Counted from the stretch's first letter, positions 10,967 to 20,358 are shown. The stretch is 64,000 nt of DNA from Odiellus spinosus (GCA_963920705.1 OY987239.1:124001-188000); one strand, 5' to 3'. Notes: a model not told the origin generated them from the letters alone. Made by a program: numbers and translations.

Positions 10967-11502
10967 ATTAAGAAAAATATTAGTGCCAATGGCTCTAGAA
11001 GGAATGATATTTGTGACTAAAGAAGAGTTGTTTGTGACAGATATTACAACTTATAATGGGCAGATATTAAATTACATCTTGTAATGGACAGATAAAAGTT
11101 TAATTACAACTCAGAATGGGCAGATATTAAATTTTCATATCAGCGCAATTCAGCAAAACCTTTCACAAATAACTCTGCCCTTTATTTTCGTCATTCTCAA
11201 GTCATAATATGCATTCTTTTTCTTAAAGGAACTATGAAACAAAAAGAATCATCTTGTGACATATTAAATACAAAATACTTATTTCAAAGGGCAGAGTTAT
11301 TTGTGAAAGGTTTTACTGAATTGCGCTGATTTGAAAATTTAATATCTGCCCATTCTGAGTTTTAATAAAAAATTTTATGCATCCATTGCAAGATGTAATT
11401 TAATATCTGGCCATTCTGAGTTGTAATATCTGTCACAAACAACTCTTCCTTAGTCACAAACATCATTCGTTCTAGTGTCATTGGCACTAGTTTTTTCTTA
11501 AT
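10967..11502. mobile_element. Foldback/MITE-like element with about 215-bp inverted arms
   Basis: Left arm 10967-11185 and right arm 11285-11502 are near-perfect inverted complements: ATTAAGAAAAA...AGTGCCAA at the left end against TTGGCACTAGTTTTTTCTTAAT at the right, and inner matches such as GGCAGAGTTATTTGTGAAAGG. A loop of about 100 bp separates them. No ORF. It sits inside the second copy of the cysteine-rich gene. No target duplication could be fixed. Confidence 0.85.
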
Positions 11503-11774
11503 TATATAATAGCGCTTTAAAAACTAATATTATATTTATCTCTAGTCCTTTCCGCGATAACGTACGATTTTACGATATGGAGCAGTATTTCAGCCTTTTA
11601 GCAAATTATCTCAGGTAAGAGGATTAAATTATACGCGTTATTTATATCAAGCCCTGTTAAAGTGTTTCAAACCTTTTGCATCAAAGCTCGTTGGCTAGTA
11701 TAGATAGGGGTAAATTTCATAATGCGTTTCCTATTAGCCCCTGTAAATTCCAACCGCGAAATCATTGGTTTTCC
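11503..11774. other. No gene seen
   Basis: Unassigned AT-rich DNA between the foldback element and the N-terminal exon of cysteine-rich copy 2. It may be residual coding DNA too diverged to recognise. Confidence 0.4.
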
Positions 11775-12000
11775 TCACCCGGGAGGGCACCTCATTCTTA
11801 TCGTAAGTGGGAGATAGCTCAAAAGCTCCACTGCTCTTGAGCTATACTCCCCGCACCCGCACTTGAACTTTGCCGCCGAAAGTTCTTTAACAACAAAATC
11901 GGCGTACATACGTCCAAGGCGGGGGCTGAAAACGTCACGACCTCGTAAAAACAGCGCGTCCACCACCAGGACCTTCTCCAGTTTATAATATATATATATA
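11775..12000 (-). pseudogene. N-terminal exon of cysteine-rich gene, copy 2
   Basis: Minus reading: VLVVDALFLRGRDVF, then ADFVVKEL, then FKCGCG. This aligns with the start of copy 1 and with the 55.5-kb copy (LEKSLVVD, LRGKPVF, YVIKEMS). The similarity breaks off after the CGCG motif at about 11860. The upstream 12000-12610 (minus) also matches bases 50-390 of the window, so the promoter or first-intron region was duplicated along with the gene. Confidence 0.75.
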
Positions 12001-12002
12001 TA
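11983..12002. repeat. (TA)n microsatellite
   Basis: A pure TA run of about 18 bp just upstream (minus strand) of the N-terminal exon of copy 2. Confidence 0.8.
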
Positions 12003-13384
12003 AACTTCTTTTTAGACTATACGAAGACTATATCAGCTGTATAGGCTGGAAAAATTTCTCCAAGAAGACGTACACAACGCTAAACTTCGTGTTTATTATT
12101 GCCTCACCCCCATTGTACTAGTTTTCTCTACATAATAGCTTTTATTCACGAGAATTCTTATCACGTCGTTGATGTTTTCTACCTCTATCCGAAAATGAAC
12201 TGCCTATTTCCGTTAACCTTGTTCAAGAAATACCTCTACCTTAAAACTGTATAATGTAAAATTAGCCATAATTTAATCTATAATAACTTGTTTTAGATCA
12301 ACCAGTGACGTGCTTAGCTGACAGTTTTGCGGAGATGGCTCATATCACGTTATATACAACGCTGGTCTATCGGGTTACTACTCTAATCTAAACTGTACTC
12401 ATCTTTCCGCCCTAATTGCTTTTAATTGTCTACAAACTCTTTATCGTCTTAATATCAATATTCTTAATCCATCTCCCGAAACTGAGCTAGCGACCGCCTT
12501 AAACCTTTTTCTATTGCCTAAACATTCAACTGTTCTCATTCAACTGTTCTAAAATTTTACCTCTAAAACTGTCAAAGTTTAATCTATATGTTGTATAATT
12601 TCTAATTGATGGTAAAGCCATCAATTCTCTGTCAATATCGGGAGAAACATAGATAAATAAAGATTTGATAGTTTTACAAGAATTAATTCTACTCCAATTT
12701 CCTTCTTGGAACCGAGGTTACGAATATTGAGCTATAACTTTTATGCCCGGGTAATGTTATTGGGACGAAGCCAAATTTCTGCAATGAAATCAAAGAATTG
12801 TAGAAGAAACGATTTTATATATTGTATATTTGTTAAACTGGAAATATATTTGTTAAACCAGAAATATATCTATTAAACAAGAACAATATGAAGATAAAAC
12901 CAGAATTATGTCCTGTTTGGCGCCCCATAATTATTAATTCAAAATTATGAAATAATAATCGCGTTACTTTATAATTTAAAATTTTATCATTCATTATATT
13001 CTTTCTTTTTTAGAAACCATTAGGGCACATGCGTGATATGTAAAACCGATGAGAAAAGGTTTTTAAAAAGACATTCCGTTAACACAAATATTTGCCAAAA
13101 CAAGAAAGGGAAGAAATAGCCAAGGAACCTAAGATCAAATTTTTATTGAATGAACCCAAACGAATTATAGTGGAGAAATAAAAAGAAAACACGGAAAAAA
13201 TACTGTAAGATTTTGTGGTAAAATTTCTTAATAATAAATGCGCCTTAAACGTTGCCACACTGTTAAGAAGGAAACGAAAACGAGCGATCGCCAAAATCAT
13301 TCGATTTAGAAATTACAGTATCGAAAAAGATAATTTGTTTAAATTACGTTGTATTTTCCGTGGCAAAATGAGACAACTGATATA
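12003..13384. other. Upstream region of copy 2 and flank of the Polinton
   Basis: Bases 12390-12610 are an inverted copy of about 50-280. At 12820-12886 there are three tandem units of about 21 bp (AAATATATTTGTTAAACCAG type). The Polinton end should lie somewhere in 12.6-13.4 kb, but no terminal inverted repeat matching 26.4-27 kb could be recognised. No gene called. Confidence 0.5.
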
Positions 13385-13637
13385 ATGGAAAACAATTTCA
13401 CGGAAGTTTATGAGACAAATTTGGAGTTGATTTCGTTGAAGAGGCGTGAATTTGAAAATCAATCTGATGAAGCGGACTTTAAGCTAGAAATTCCTAGAGA
13501 ACGAAGCTCAAATTGACGTTACTAATGTCCAACCGATATTGGAATATCAAGACGCCAGAGATCGCGAATTCACGGTCGAAGATCCTGAATTTGCTAATCT
13601 GTCTTTACGAGATGGAGGTGGTGATATTGGACGATAA
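13385..13637 (+). pseudogene. Small acidic Polinton ORF, frame-broken
   Basis: An ATG at 13385 opens a 44-codon frame (MENNFTEVYE) rich in Glu, Asp and Arg that ends at 13516. A second frame with matching composition (EYQDARDREFTVEDPEF) runs on to TAA 13635-13637, implying a single-base break near 13500. The whole would be about 84 residues, soluble and acidic. I do not recognise it. Its place as first gene before the core and capsid genes suggests a late structural or assembly role, by inference only. Confidence 0.4.
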
Positions 13638-13878
13638 CACAATAGTAAATAGTGTTATATACGTAGTGGACAAAGAGTATGCTCAAATGGGTCAGAATTT
13701 GAACAACAGACAAAATGAAGTTTTTGTCTAAAGTTTTAAGGCTAATAATAAGCCTTATTAGAAGCATTTATAAGAGATCCTATTTCTGTCACTACCATAA
13801 TAATCTTCTGGCAAGCCAGAGAGATTAATTTCTCCCCCTTCCTCCTCCTCATTAGTTTTTTTTAATTTTCATTAAAAC

Positions 13879-14053
13879 ATGATTAATTCCATGCCACAAG
13901 TCACTTTTAAGAAAGGACCGAGTCGGCTTTCCGCAAATTTTCCATGATCAAAAAATACTCAGGTACACTCAGAAGATTGCCACTGATTCGGGTAGTAAAA
14001 TTCCTTTCAAACTCGGGAAAACAGTGACCACATTACATTTTAGACGAAGGTAA
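13879..14053 (+). pseudogene. Small basic Polinton protein, frame-broken
   Basis: ATGs at 13879 and 13891 open a basic frame with VTFKKGPSRLSANFP, stopped by TGA near 13947. Another frame from about 13950 reads TDSGSKIPFKLGK and ends in HFRRR with TAA 14051-14053, three bases before the next ATG. A one-base break near 13947 explains both. The size (about 55-58 residues) and charge fit a DNA-binding virion peptide, but this is inferred from composition and position. Confidence 0.4.
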
Positions 14054-14056
14054 AAA

Positions 14057-14419
14057 ATGGCGTCGCGAAATAGGTATTATTACTATTACCTGCAGCAAGC
14101 TGGAGGAGGAGGCTTCCGAGGTCCCGTTTTTCAACGAGGTAACGGGTTAGGTTCAATTTTTAAGAGTCTAGTTCGATTCATTACCCCAATTATAAAGCCA
14201 GCGGCCAAGGCCTTAGGTCGGGAAGCGATTGGTGTTGGAAGTCGCTGGATCGGTGATATTTCAGCTTTAAAAAGGAATATAAAAATTGCTGGCTCTAATC
14301 TATTACACACAGCTGGTGACAAAGTTCTCAATTCGCAATACGGCACTGGTAAACGTAAAAGAAAAAGTCTAAAGGGTCGTAAAATAAAACGAAGAAGGAA
14401 AACCGATTTTTTATCCTAG
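14057..14419 (+). CDS. pX-like virion core / membrane-active protein
   Basis: An intact frame of 120 codons. The N-end is Tyr-rich and then Gly-rich (QQAGGGGFRGPVF), followed by an amphipathic to hydrophobic span (FKSLVRFITPIIKPAAKAL, about residues 36-56). It ends in a strongly basic tail (GKRKRKS, KIKRRRK). This layout matches the pX-type core proteins described for adintoviruses and Polintons, related in design to adenovirus core and pVI-like membrane-active peptides. It would act inside the particle, binding DNA and possibly helping entry. It lies between the small basic ORF and the capsid gene, 62 bp before the latter. Confidence 0.6.
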   Translation: MASRNRYYYYYLQQAGGGGFRGPVFQRGNGLGSIFKSLVRFITPIIKPAAKALGREAIGVGSRWIGDISALKRNIKIAGSNLLHTAGDKVLNSQYGTGKRKRKSLKGRKIKRRRKTDFLS

Positions 14420-14420
14420 G

Positions 14421-14429
14421 GATATAAAT
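14421..14429 (+). promoter_or_regulatory. TATA box of the capsid gene
   Basis: GATATAAATAG lies about 55 bp before the capsid ATG (14481), with an initiator-like ATCGACTTTAG roughly 30 bp downstream. It fits pol II transcription of the capsid as a separate unit. Confidence 0.5.
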
Positions 14430-14480
14430 AGCCGGATCTTGCCGGCATCGACTTTAGTTGTAGTTATCTAACGCGACAAG

Positions 14481-15821
14481 ATGGGGTCTGAAGGTATGAT
14501 GTCTGAAGCCGACTTGTTCGTCAAACCTGTTAGTAATTATAATATTTTGGCTAGTAATGATATTGAATTAAAACCCGTCAATTCAATTACGGATGGAGGA
14601 CCAATCGAATTTTTCGTCCCCGGTACTCCGGAACACTATGTCGATTTATCAAAAACCAGATTAAAGCTTAACGTTAAATTATTGAGAAAAAACACGACGA
14701 ATAATTCTTGGGAAGATATGACGGCGGCGGTAGACACAGTTGGACCCGTGAATTTACTTATATGGGCTTTATTTTCTCAAATAGAAGCAATGTTAAATGA
14801 TACGCTAGTACAAACCGTTAATAATTTAGCCCCGTATATCGCTTATTTCGAAACATTGTTAAATTACGGGAAAGATGCTAAAGAGACGCAATTAGCTTTG
14901 GAAATGTTTTACAAAGATACCAAGATAAAACCCTAGGATATTTTTGACGCGTCTAATCAAGGAATGAAACTGAGAAAAGAGCGCGTTGATCCATCGCAAG
15001 TATGTGAAATGATAGGGAAACTCCATCTGGACATTTGTAAAATGAATAAATTCCTCTTAAACAATGTAGATGTAAAATTTAAATTTATTAGATCAGGAAT
15101 GTCGTTTCCCATTATATCGCGAGAACCACTTCCAGCCCCGCCCGCGCTGCCCCCAGCCGCCACTCAATATAGATTCGTCATCACCGATGCTTCGCTCTAC
15201 GTTAGGAAAATTAAGTTGAACCCAGACTTAATGTTAGCCCACGCCATGGTTTTGGAAAAAACACCCTGCGTCTACCCGATTAATCAGACTGTGGCAAAGT
15301 AATTTGGGATAGAAAGAGGTAACACTGACACAACGAAAGAAAATGTCTTCTTGGGTAGAATCCAAAATAGAATTATAATTGCTTTCGTAAAGACATCAGC
15401 CTTCAACGGAGATTTAACTGAAAATCCTTTTAATTTCGAGCACTTGGATTTGCAGTATTTAGCCGTTACGGTTGGAAATAAAAATTATTCCGATCAACCT
15501 TTTCAACCAAATTTTGCTGAAAAACGCTATTGTCGCGAATACCAATCCCTGTTCACGGCTTTAGATTTTTACGGTAAAAAAAAAGGTAATGATATCTCGT
15601 ACGAGGAATACCCCCAGGGCAATTGTTTACTGGCGTTGGATTTAACAGCAGAAGAGGGAGCTAGTGGCGAACATTTTTCTTTGGAAAAACACGGTAGTTT
15701 ACGCTTAACGATGAAATTTAAAAACCCGTTAAGCTCGGCAGTCACAGTTATCGTCTACGGCGAGTTTGAGAACCAAATGTTGATAACGAAAGATCGAACC
15801 ATTCTTAACAAGTTAGAGTAA
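14481..15821 (+). pseudogene. Polinton major capsid protein (double jelly-roll, hexon type)
   Basis: One frame of about 447 codons in the same phase from ATG 14481 to TAA 15821, interrupted only by TAG at 14934-14936 and TAA at 15300-15302. Family features in order: SEADLF near the start, ITDGGPIEFFVPGT, HYVDLSKTRL, VGPVNLLIWALFSQIEAML, a YxxYFETLLNYG block, VCEMIGKLHLD, a Pro/Ala-rich linker, VITDASLYVRKIKL, AHAMVLEK, FNGDLTENPFNF, YREYQSLF-like segment, GNDISYEEYPQGN and VIVYGEFEN. These are the landmarks of the Polinton capsid family (F54H12.2-like). Trimers would build the pseudo-hexagonal shell. With two nonsense codons it cannot give a full-length protein unless they are read through or are sequence errors. 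Confidence 0.9.
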
Positions 15822-15825
15822 GAGG

Positions 15826-16699
15826 ATGGACGAGTACGTTTTCTTCTCTCAACGAAAGGAACTAAACCTGGTAGTGACAGTTCGAAACAATCTTAGAGAA
15901 GTCGGATTTGTTCGATCCTGTTGGAATTTCCAAGAGATGAAAAAAGCCTTAAAAGAAGTTTAAAAAGAACTTTTTCAATCATATCGCTGGTGGATCTCGC
16001 GTTATCATGCCGCAAGAACATTTTCTCTCCGACAAACAGACGATTGGAATAAGCGCTTCTGGCGATAGTTTCTTTATTCTTCGGAATGACGCCAAATCCG
16101 TTGTTCATCTTCAAATCCCGGTCTGGGAAAATATCTGGAGCTTAAGAGACGTTGTTAACGATTTCTTCGAAGACGTGTTACCACGCTTTCATACTTGATT
16201 AGTGGAGAACTTTCAACTCGAAGGACATATTTCGGGAAGCGGAATGAAGTTTATTGATATTCGTCAATATACACCCGATGATACAAAATTCTGCGACTCT
16301 TGGTTTGCTACATCGAACGGATTTACCTTTAGAAAAGATACGTGGCTCAGACTGAAACAGCTGAAACCGGAACTGGATGAAGAACGTCAAATTCAAACTC
16401 AAATGACGAGAAAGAATGCTTTGAAAGATCTGATTGTCGACAAAATTGGGCATTATCTCTTCGAAGAAAAGGCTGGGAAGTTAGCCCAGGAATTTCCTTA
16501 TCCTTACAACAGAAGTCTAGAATATGACAAAAGACGTGAGAAGGATTTGATCGAGGCCGTTCAAGCTTTAAACCGGGAAGATATCAGGTTTGAGTTTCTT
16601 GGCAATTACGGATCCGACAACTTTGAAGAATGGTATATGGAAATAGTAAATGATATTGTAGAATTGAAAAACCATGTTTTTTGCGATTGTGTTGGATAA
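15826..16699 (+). pseudogene. PC4/p15-like single-strand DNA-binding protein, interrupted
   Basis: ATG at 15826, 4 bp after the capsid stop. The first frame (MDEYVFFSQRKEL) runs to a TAA near 15961. The reading resumes in another frame at about 16007 (SASGDSFFILRNDAK) and reaches an in-frame TGA at 16196-16198, then stays open to 16699. The segment FQLEGHISGSGMKFIDIRQY with GFTFRKDTWLRLKQL has the beta-sheet plus helix pattern of the transcriptional coactivator PC4 (p15/Sub1) domain. The first part could be a second, diverged PC4-like domain. The C-terminal 85 residues are charged and unrecognised. By family it would bind single-stranded DNA, perhaps in element transcription or replication. 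One frame break and one stop make it a pseudogene as read. Confidence 0.55.
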
Positions 16700-16757
16700 A
16701 AATAAAAAAAAAAATATAAAATAACCTATTTGATTGTTTGATGTCATTACACATACT

Positions 16758-17680
16758 ATGGTCACGAAACGCGTAGCTCAAGATCTGGCCCGGATATATT
16801 ACGATCCGCAACACCCCGCTAGTTTAGGGTCGTTAAAAAAATTGCTATCAGCTCTCCCTCGTGTTAAGACTCGAGAGGTCATCACCTGGTCAAGGTCTCA
16901 ACCAGCCTATACGAAACATAGAAATCGAAGAAAAAGGTTTCCGAGAAATAAAACCTTTGTTAATACTAAAGACGAAATATTCCAAGCGGATCTGGTAGAT
17001 CTACCCCAGTTGGCCAAATTCAACAATAGATATCGATATATTTTAACGGTTATTGACGTGCTATCGCGCTATGCTTGGGCTAAACCACTCAAGAAAAAAA
17101 CGGCTAAAGAAATTATTCCGGCTCTCGAATCAATTTTTCGAGAACGAACTCCTTTAAAGTTGAATACAGACGCGGGTACCGAATTTATTAATAAAGAAGT
17201 TCAAGCTTATTTAAAACGTAAAGGGATCCTCTGGTACGCTAGTTATGGTAATATAAAATGTGGAATTATAGAGCGTTTTAATAGAACTTTAAAAAGTCGA
17301 ATGTTTCGACTTATGACCAAGAATCAGGATAATAATTACTCGAAACATTGATTGATGGTTACAATCAAACTGTCCATTCAACCATTGGGATGGCACCCAA
17401 AAATGTTACTATAAATAACGAACATCTTGTCTGGAAAAGATTATACATGAATAGAAGCGTAAAAAGAAAAGTCCCAAAGTTACGAGTCGGTGATCTGGTT
17501 AGAATTGCGGCTGATAAAGGGGTTTTTGCTAAAGGTTATACCGGTTACTGGACAACGGAAATTTTTGTCATTAAAAAAGTCTTATTTCGAGATCCGCCCG
17601 CTTATGTCATACAAGATGAAAATGATGAAATAATTAAGGGTAGCTTTTACGAACCCGAGCTTCAAAAAATCGAATTATGA
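16758..17680 (+). pseudogene. Polinton integrase (retroviral/rve type)
   Basis: The frame from ATG 16758 contains a basic N-terminal region, then the catalytic core: QADLVDL (first Asp), YILTVIDVLSRYAWAKPL, LNTDAGTEF (second Asp) and GIIERFNRTLKSRM (Glu), with about 33 residues between the second Asp and Glu, slightly short of the usual 35. It stops at 17351; the next frame, from 17348, carries YNQTVHSTIGMAP and a C-terminal chromo-like part (LRVGDLVRIA, FYEPELQKI). A single-base break near 17348 splits the gene. The product would insert the element's DNA into chromosomes, making a 6-bp target duplication. Its TGA overlaps the ATG of the protease gene (ATGA). Confidence 0.9.
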
Positions 17681-18125
17681 ATACCGAAGATTTACAACGC
17701 TTTTTGCAATGCGACCCCGTACTAGACCATTTTTTATCGGGGTTTACCCTCAAGATATTCTACCCAAGAAACCAGATTTTACGCCCTTTTGTTTCGTCAT
17801 CAACTCGCAACCTTCGACTGAAAGTGGATTGCATTGGATGGGCGTCTACGTGGATAAAAATGATGACGGCATTTTCTTTTGTTCTTACGGGAAATAACCG
17901 GATTTTTACGGATTAAATTTGTCGAGATACGCTTCAAATTGGAAACACAATCTTACACAACTGCAGCCAACCAAATCTTTCTCCTGCGGCGGACACGTCA
18001 TTTTTGTTCTGACACACCTGTGCTCAGGAATTTCTTTCGAAGATATCCTTCAAGATATGTACAACAAGAATGACAAAACGTACAACGACGCTATAATTAT
18101 GTTAAATATGCTTATACATTTATGA
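17677..18125 (+). pseudogene. Adenain-type cysteine protease (C5 family)
   Basis: ATG at 17677 (MNTEDLQRFL). The frame changes near 17735, then reads GVYPQDILPKKPDF, GLHWMGVYVD (catalytic His), IFFCSYGK, an in-frame TAA at 17895-17897, PDFYGLNLSRYA and SFSCGGHVIFVLTHLCSG (catalytic Cys). This is the order of maturation proteases in adenoviruses and Polintons. The acidic residue expected in an FDSYG-type motif is replaced by Cys here. The enzyme would process capsid and core proteins. One frame break, one stop and the changed residue indicate a dead gene. Confidence 0.8.
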
Positions 18126-18167
18126 AATCATAATAATCAATTTTGTCTTGAATAAAAAAAACATTTA
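18126..18167. terminator. Bidirectional polyadenylation spacer
   Basis: GAATAAAAAAAAC on the plus strand and AATAAATG on the minus strand lie within 42 bp between the protease gene and the convergent membrane-protein gene. Confidence 0.6.
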
Positions 18168-18557
18168 TTACTTTGTTATACTTTTATGGCAATAATTACA
18201 AAGACCACCGTAACCCGCGCCTAAAACCGAAGTTAAGACAAACAAGGCTGAATAATACACCATTTTTACGTTTTTAAGATTAAATGATAATAGGGCTTTT
18301 ACAAGAAAAATAATAAAGTGCAAAGAATTACACCAAATAAAAAAATATGCTCGACGAAACTGCGAATCGTGAAAATAAAGACGGACTAATCCCGGACATT
18401 CGCAACAGATTGAATTCCTATGCTTAAACTTGGTATATAAAAGGCAAAGTAACAAAATGGGTAAAAATAAAATTAACCAAAACATTAAGTTCAAAAATAT
18501 TACTACGCATAAAACCAGTTTAGCAAACTTTTTCGCGATAGAATAAATCATTGTCAA
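18168..18557 (-). CDS. Polinton multi-pass membrane protein
   Basis: An intact 129-codon frame. Hydrophobic spans: about residues 13-41 (LVLCVVIFLNLMFWLILFLP and on), 68-88 (FFIWCNSLHFIIFLV) and 100-118. A Cys-rich loop (CCECPG) is followed by YFHDSQFRRAYFF. It predicts three membrane segments, perhaps a virion or host-membrane protein. The CC...HDS...RR stretch weakly resembles the small membrane protein at 2004-2372, which also sits in a convergent position. No family recognised. It is the last gene of the minus-strand block. Confidence 0.6.
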   Translation of the reverse strand: MTMIYSIAKKFAKLVLCVVIFLNLMFWLILFLPILLLCLLYTKFKHRNSICCECPGLVRLYFHDSQFRRAYFFIWCNSLHFIIFLVKALLSFNLKNVKMVYYSALFVLTSVLGAGYGGLCNYCHKSITK

Positions 18558-19190
18558 TTACTCCCAAAGTAATGTTCCTTTACCCGATTGTTTAGTCTTT
18601 TTGGGATTTTTTCTCATAGTCATTCGGGGTGGCACATCCTCATCATCGGCAATATCAGTAGCATCTTTCAAAGTAAGCGTACGACGGGCGTACCTTTGAT
18701 GCTCTCGTTTCTCTTCTCGATTTTTCGCCAATAGTTTTTTAGCCACGCTGGTCGCGCTACGCTTCGGAGGCAGGTGAGCAACTTGTAGCGGAGGTAAAGA
18801 GGACGCCGCTTGCGAAGTCAACAGATTCGATATCGCTTGTGACAAACGCTGGGCCTGACTGCTTGATGCTTGAGAAGTTGTAAAACTTGGAAACCAGCTC
18901 GGTGTAGGTGGAGGTCCGGGTGTAATTTGACTCGGTCCTGTCAATGGTGGCGTTGGTATTGATATTGGTGACGTCAGACTAGCTGGAAAGTTCTGCACGT
19001 TGACGGAGGGAGGTTCTATTAAACTTTTCATGGTCAAAAATTGTTGTAGAGTCGTCAAATAGTGTCGAAGTTTGTTTTCGGGTGACATGTTCATTTTCAA
19101 AATCCTCTTAATTTCACGATCAAGAGCTGATGCTTCTTTACCCGCTTCCGAGGAAAGAGCCGTTTCTGGTAACAAAACCATTCGCTTCAT
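18558..19190 (-). CDS. Polinton protein with helical N-end, Pro/Ser-rich middle and basic C-end
   Basis: An intact 210-codon frame. About residues 15-55 form charged helices (LDREIKRILKMNMSPENKLR, then YLTTLQQFL). Residues 60-130 are rich in Pro, Ser, Thr and Gln and probably disordered. The C-terminal third is basic (KKLLAKNREEKREH, RKNPKKTK). Similar three-part proteins accompany Polinton capsid genes, where they are taken as minor virion or core proteins; that role is an inference here. Its start overlaps the stop of the upstream basic protein by 4 bp (ATGA), so the two are likely expressed together. Confidence 0.55.
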   Translation of the reverse strand: MKRMVLLPETALSSEAGKEASALDREIKRILKMNMSPENKLRHYLTTLQQFLTMKSLIEPPSVNVQNFPASLTSPISIPTPPLTGPSQITPGPPPTPSWFPSFTTSQASSSQAQRLSQAISNLLTSQAASSLPPLQVAHLPPKRSATSVAKKLLAKNREEKREHQRYARRTLTLKDATDIADDEDVPPRMTMRKNPKKTKQSGKGTLLWE

Positions 19191-19654
19191 CGTACCAGAG
19201 AAGAAATGGTTGAAATCAGGGTGGGTACCAGAGCACCGATTAAACCTGACAACATACCTCCAGCTTGTTTTATATACAATTTCCGATTCGTTTTGGTTGT
19301 CCCCCGTTTACTGCCTAATTGACGGACAAGACCTCGGTGTTGTTTTAGGTACAACCTGGCTTCCTCAGGTATCTCAATGTTACCGCGTAACAAGTTAAAA
19401 AACGTCTTGTTGATTGATTTAATTTGAGGGGCCTTGGCTCTTTTCAAAAACTGTTCTAGTTTTCCACCTCCTTTTTGACTAACGTTGACCAAACTCCGTA
19501 AGAAAGGCAAGTGTTTCTTCAGGGGATAACGTTGTCTGGTAAATCTGGTTTGTGTCCGTAAGGCCTTCCGAGCGTTCCGTAATAAAACTTTTTTCAGTAA
19601 TGATATTGGTTTTCGCTTGCTCCGCACACGTCTTGAGGTACGTTTTCTCACCAT
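19187..19654 (-). CDS. Polinton basic virion protein with hydrophobic C-end
   Basis: An intact 155-codon frame. The first 45 residues are highly basic (MVRKRTSRRVRSKRKP). The middle has FFNLLRGNIEIPEEARLYLK followed by HRGLVRQLGSKRG, and the end is Gly-rich then hydrophobic (QAGGMLSGLIGALVPTLIS). The NLL.GNI...L..H+..+R.L block and the GG-hydrophobic tail recur in Polinton and adintovirus proteins thought to be core or membrane-active virion components. It lies directly downstream of the ATPase gene. Confidence 0.6.
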   Translation of the reverse strand: MVRKRTSRRVRSKRKPISLLKKVLLRNARKALRTQTRFTRQRYPLKKHLPFLRSLVNVSQKGGGKLEQFLKRAKAPQIKSINKTFFNLLRGNIEIPEEARLYLKQHRGLVRQLGSKRGTTKTNRKLYIKQAGGMLSGLIGALVPTLISTISSLVR

Positions 19655-19704
19655 GTTCTTTTAAAGTCAAGATCCGTAATAACACTTTTATTGAAGAAAC
19701 AAGC

Positions 19705-20358
19705 TTATTTATTTGTCATTACAATGATCATATTACCTTCGTGAGGGAATAGGTTACTTCTTAAACGTAACTCGTCAGGTATATTTTGTTTTAAATCTAT
19801 ACACAAGTAAGAAAATGGATTAGCAGCCGCTACTAGATGAAAAGCTTTGGCCACGAGATTTTTGTTATGGGGAAATATTTGTCTACTCAAGTAGTTTATT
19901 TGACTTCCATCGCGAGGATTTTTAAAACATATGATATACGAGGAATTAAGACTAATTGTTCGGCTTTCTTTTCCTTGCCCAAATAGATTTTGAGTTAACA
20001 AAGCCACTGACACATTTTTATGGTGCGAGGAAACACAATAGATATTAGCAATGTGCGCGTTATTATAGCAGGTAAAGGCCAAGTCATCAATAATTAAAAA
20101 ATTATGCAAATTTTCATCCCAAAAAGTGGGATCTTCTGGGGGCAATCCCTCAATAAACTCTAAATTTTTTATTTCTTTCTGCATGTCTTTAAATTTTGGT
20201 TGGTACTCTTTATAACAGTACACGATCCTATTGGGTGGAGGTTCAATTAAAGTCTCGGCGTTTTTTAAAAGGTTAAATATCCAGGTGGTTTTACCACACA
20301 TGGTTGGACCACTCACCAACAGCTGCATTGGGGCTTGAAATTTGATTCGACACGACAT
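19705..20358 (-). CDS. Genome-packaging ATPase (FtsK/HerA, A32-like)
   Basis: An intact 217-codon frame. Walker A is GPTMCGKTTW (residues 17-26), with Cys in place of the usual Ser or Gly before Lys. Walker B is FLIIDDL (about 87-93). A sensor-like LLTQNLFGQG follows at about 119-128. Length and order match the A32-like packaging ATPases of Polintons, virophages and adintoviruses, which pump DNA into the capsid. The ATG lies inside the 3' end of the preceding 64-codon frame. It is the best-preserved core gene of this element. Confidence 0.9.
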   Translation of the reverse strand: MSCRIKFQAPMQLLVSGPTMCGKTTWIFNLLKNAETLIEPPPNRIVYCYKEYQPKFKDMQKEIKNLEFIEGLPPEDPTFWDENLHNFLIIDDLAFTCYNNAHIANIYCVSSHHKNVSVALLTQNLFGQGKESRTISLNSSYIICFKNPRDGSQINYLSRQIFPHNKNLVAKAFHLVAAANPFSYLCIDLKQNIPDELRLRSNLFPHEGNMIIVMTNK

